Positions 62,087 to 64,000 of a stretch of DNA of 64,000 nt are shown in pieces (position 1 is the first letter of the stretch; the number at the start of each line of letters is the position of its first letter). Below the pieces are notes generated by a model. It searched no databases. It worked only from the letters and a program-made list of their open reading frames with translations, and had not been told where the DNA came from. Position numbers and translations under genes: made by a program. Origin of the DNA: Tateyamaria omphalii (GTDB lineage: Bacteria > Pseudomonadota > Alphaproteobacteria > Rhodobacterales > Rhodobacteraceae); assembly GCF_014651375.1 (NCBI RefSeq), contig NZ_BMWT01000003.1:372001-436000 (forward strand), written 5' to 3'.

Positions 62087-62356
62087 ATGGCAGGGGGATG
62101 GGCCAAGGACGGCGCTGTGTCTGAACAGATCGAGGCATCGATCTCGGATGAGCTTGCGCGCATGCAGGCCCGGAGAACCCCTGTTGGTGACAGCCTGACC
62201 CATTGTGCCGATTGCGATGAGCCGATCCCGGAAGCACGACGTATTGCTGTGCCCGGGGTCAAGCTTTGCGTGGATTGTGTCGCAGAGCGGGATGCAGTGC
62301 GTATTCAGCGTGGCGGCATCAACCGGCGTGGATCGAAGGATAGTCAACTGAAGTAA
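62087..62356 (+). CDS. DksA/TraR C4-type zinc finger protein
   Basis: 89 residues. A short N-terminal helical part (EQIEASISDELARMQARR) and a zinc finger with HCADCDEPIPEAR and LCVDCVAERD (C-x2-C...C-x2-C). It is about half the length of DksA and so resembles the TraR-like forms that bind the RNA polymerase secondary channel. Regulatory role inferred from family only. Confidence 0.9.
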   Translation: MAGGWAKDGAVSEQIEASISDELARMQARRTPVGDSLTHCADCDEPIPEARRIAVPGVKLCVDCVAERDAVRIQRGGINRRGSKDSQLK

Positions 62357-62435
62357 CTTGGCCAGATGCCATTGAGAAAGGAGTTTTAGCGCTGCGAGGC
62401 AGGCAGCATCTTATAAATTCAAACGATTAGAGAGT

Positions 62436-63290
62436 ATGGTTCGCGTGTATATTCAACTCGATACTGCCCGACTTTTTTTTGACACCGTGGGGGCCCAGCT
62501 GGAGCCTGGTCCCGATAACATGCAAGAGCGGCCAACGCTGCTGGTGCTACATGGGGGACCTGGGTTTGACCACTCGACCTTGCGCCCCTATTTCGACCGA
62601 TTTGCCGATGATTTTCAGGTGATCTATCTGGATCATCGCGGCAGCGGACGGTCGACCGGAGACCCCGACACATGGAAGCTTGACCAATGGGCCGATGACA
62701 TTGCTGCCTTTTGCGAGGTTTTGAACATTTCGCACCCGGTGGTTTTTGGGCAATCCTTTGGTGGTATGGTTGCGATGCATTACGCAGCGCGGCATCCACA
62801 GGGGCCGTCCAAGCTGATACTGTCGTCGACCTGCGCGCAATTCCGCCTGGATGAAACCAAGAAGATGATGCGCAGGCTGGGCGGGGATGTTGCGGCAGAG
62901 ATGGCGGATGATTTCTTTTCCAACCCGTCGAGAGAGCGTTTTGACCAGTATGCGCAAGTGTGTCTGCCGCTCTACAGCCAATCGGAAAACCCGGATGCAG
63001 CCGGATTTCGCAACCGTGCCATCCAACGCCCCGAAGTGGCGGTCCATTTTTTTGGTCAGGAAATGAAGGATATGGACATGCGGGGCGAGGTGGCGGGGAT
63101 CACGTGCCCGACCCTTGTTCTGGGCGGCGCGCTTGATCCTGTCACGCCGCCGGTTTGTTCAGAAGAGATCGCGCGGGCCGTCGGGGACAACGCTACGCTC
63201 GAGATGTTCGATGGGTGCGGGCACGGCGTGCACCGCGATGATCCCGACGGGGCAGAGCGTGTCATGCGGGCGTTTTTGCTAGCAGCGTGA
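62436..63290 (+). CDS. Alpha/beta hydrolase (proline iminopeptidase-like)
   Basis: 284 residues. LLVLHGGPGFDHSTLRP, DHRGSGRSTGDPDTW and the nucleophile elbow VVFGQSFGGMVAMHYA (Ser of GxSxG) lead to LVLGGALDPVTPP (Asp region) and MFDGCGHGVHRDD (catalytic His). The HGGPG oxyanion motif is typical of the prolyl iminopeptidase (S33) family. The substrate may be a peptide or a small ester. Confidence 0.93.
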   Translation: MVRVYIQLDTARLFFDTVGAQLEPGPDNMQERPTLLVLHGGPGFDHSTLRPYFDRFADDFQVIYLDHRGSGRSTGDPDTWKLDQWADDIAAFCEVLNISHPVVFGQSFGGMVAMHYAARHPQGPSKLILSSTCAQFRLDETKKMMRRLGGDVAAEMADDFFSNPSRERFDQYAQVCLPLYSQSENPDAAGFRNRAIQRPEVAVHFFGQEMKDMDMRGEVAGITCPTLVLGGALDPVTPPVCSEEIARAVGDNATLEMFDGCGHGVHRDDPDGAERVMRAFLLAA

Positions 63291-63333
63291 TCTGACGCTT
63301 GCCGAGGCGTTCGGCGTCGGGCTTTGGGGATAT

Positions 63334-63364
63334 GCCGCCTGCCTGCGCAACTGGAGCAGGCGGC
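63334..63364. terminator. Terminator hairpin between convergent hydrolase and pepF
   Basis: GCCGCCTGC (63334-63342) / GCAGGCGGC (63356-63364), a perfect 9-bp stem with a 13-base loop, followed by TTCTT. A second, weaker stem GCCCACGC / GCGTAGGC lies further on near 63393-63424. Confidence 0.7.
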
Positions 63365-63450
63365 TTCTTAAACCCACGCGCCAACAAGGGAAAATGCCCA
63401 CGCCTGTGGAGCAAGCGTAGGCATCAAACCGGCAAGGTTCAGGAGGCGTT

Positions 63451-64000
63451 TCACCCCTCCATGGCTTCCAGTTCGTCGATGAAGCCCGAGATCATGCTGA
63501 GACCTTTGTCCCAGAATTTTGGATCCGACGCATCGAGACCGAAGGGGGCCAGAAGCTCCTTGTGGTGTTTGGACCCACCCGCCTTGAGCATGTCGAAGTA
63601 CTTGTCTTCAAAGCCTTCCGTCCCCTCTTCGTAAACCGAGTAAAGCGCGTTCACGAGGCCATCGCCGAAGGCGTAGGCGTAAACGTAGAAAGGCGAATGA
63701 ACGAAGTGCGGGATGTAAGCCCAGAACGTTTCGTACCCGTCCATGAATTCGAAGGCGGGGCCAAGGCTTTCGCCCTGCACGCTCATCCAGATGGCGTTGA
63801 TGTCTTCGGGGGTTAATTCACCACCCCGCCGTGCTTCGTGCAGTTTGCATTCGAAGTCGTAGAAGGCGATTTGGCGCACGACCGTGTTGATCATGTCCTC
63901 TACCTTGCCCACCAGCATGACCTTGCGCTGGGCATCGTCCTTGGCGCCGTCGAGCATCGTGCGGAAGGTGAGCATTTCGCCGAAGACGGAGGCCGTTTCC
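63451..64000 (-). CDS. pepF: M3 family oligoendopeptidase F (3' part, cut by the window edge)
   Basis: The last 183 or so residues of an M3B zinc peptidase, reading in from the right edge. ETASVFGEMLTFRTMLDG at the edge and PHFVHSPFYVYAYAFGDGLVNALYSVYEEG, DMLKAGGSKHHKELLAPFG and FWDKGLSMISGFIDELEAM at the C-terminus match PepF/Pz-peptidase. The HExxH zinc motif lies beyond the window. It degrades oligopeptides in the cytoplasm. Confidence 0.93.
   Translation of the reverse strand, partial: ETASVFGEMLTFRTMLDGAKDDAQRKVMLVGKVEDMINTVVRQIAFYDFECKLHEARRGGELTPEDINAIWMSVQGESLGPAFEFMDGYETFWAYIPHFVHSPFYVYAYAFGDGLVNALYSVYEEGTEGFEDKYFDMLKAGGSKHHKELLAPFGLDASDPKFWDKGLSMISGFIDELEAMEG

Noticed and set aside
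60701-62347. 548-codon minus-strand frame
   Set aside because: Mostly antisense to the Gfo/Idh/MocA gene; only its last part is real, as one frame of the decayed dipeptidase.
1-64000. CRISPR array, transposon or prophage
   Set aside because: No regularly spaced repeats, transposase, integrase or phage structural genes were found anywhere in the window.

Overview
The window is chromosomal DNA of an alphaproteobacterium, most likely a marine Rhodobacteraceae (Roseobacter-group) species. Pointers are the high G+C content, a MmcB repair gene behind a GTTC-N7-GTTC LexA box, a tRNA-His that lacks G-1 and carries A73 (an alphaproteobacterial trait), small families that I know from this group (DUF3572, DUF6324, DUF6476), and the order homoserine dehydrogenase - glpX - recJ. 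No replication, transposition, phage or CRISPR genes were seen, so this looks like core chromosome with a few accessory cassettes.

Layout. 1-6.6 kb: RidA protein, acetyltransferase, an odd tRNA-Asn in a nearly gene-free stretch, a slipin-like SPFH protein and valS. 6.6-24.8 kb: metabolic and membrane genes, including an orphan form II CoxL-like molybdenum hydroxylase overlapping a DUF2235 hydrolase, the divergent metF/metR pair with a strong operator-like palindrome, suhB, a rhomboid protease, two quinone/alkenal-type reductases, coxG, an ABC-2 exporter, an S49 protease, a CaCA antiporter and a FolM-like reductase. 25-28.4 kb: uvrC-pgsA-moaD-moaE. 28.5-38 kb: an OmpA-like envelope protein, divergent ubiA/rsmE, gshA, a PleD-like diguanylate cyclase with a degenerate receiver, and a HAD phosphatase. 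38-41.5 kb: an MttB-family methyltransferase behind a large RNA hairpin, then an H-NOX/HNOBA-GGDEF pair. 41.7-48 kb: tRNA-Glu, recJ-glpX-hom, lipoprotein, TetR, pirin. 48-55 kb: an unidentified structured segment, a cupin-ArsR-SRPBCC-SRPBCC operon with tandem operators, a ClpP-like/membrane pair, SOS-linked mmcB, an outer membrane barrel and tRNA-His. 55-64 kb: DUF6476 and rluD overlapping head to head, rpoH with a heat-shock-type promoter, a caspase/peptidoglycan-binding/FGE-sulfatase protein with a small membrane partner, a decayed dipeptidase, an oxidoreductase, a DksA-type zinc finger, a hydrolase and the end of pepF.

Most notable: (1) the exported caspase-PGB-FGE protein and its translationally coupled small membrane protein, behind a 9-bp inverted repeat at the ribosome binding site; (2) an H-NOX protein that has lost the proximal haem histidine and the YxSxR motif yet remains coupled to its cyclase partner; (3) three copies of a palindromic element at gene ends whose inner stems change in a compensating way; (4) two unassigned structured intergenic segments (about 48.15-48.30 kb and 54.74-55.07 kb); (5) clear operator-like sites for metF/metR, the cupin operon, mmcB and rpoH.
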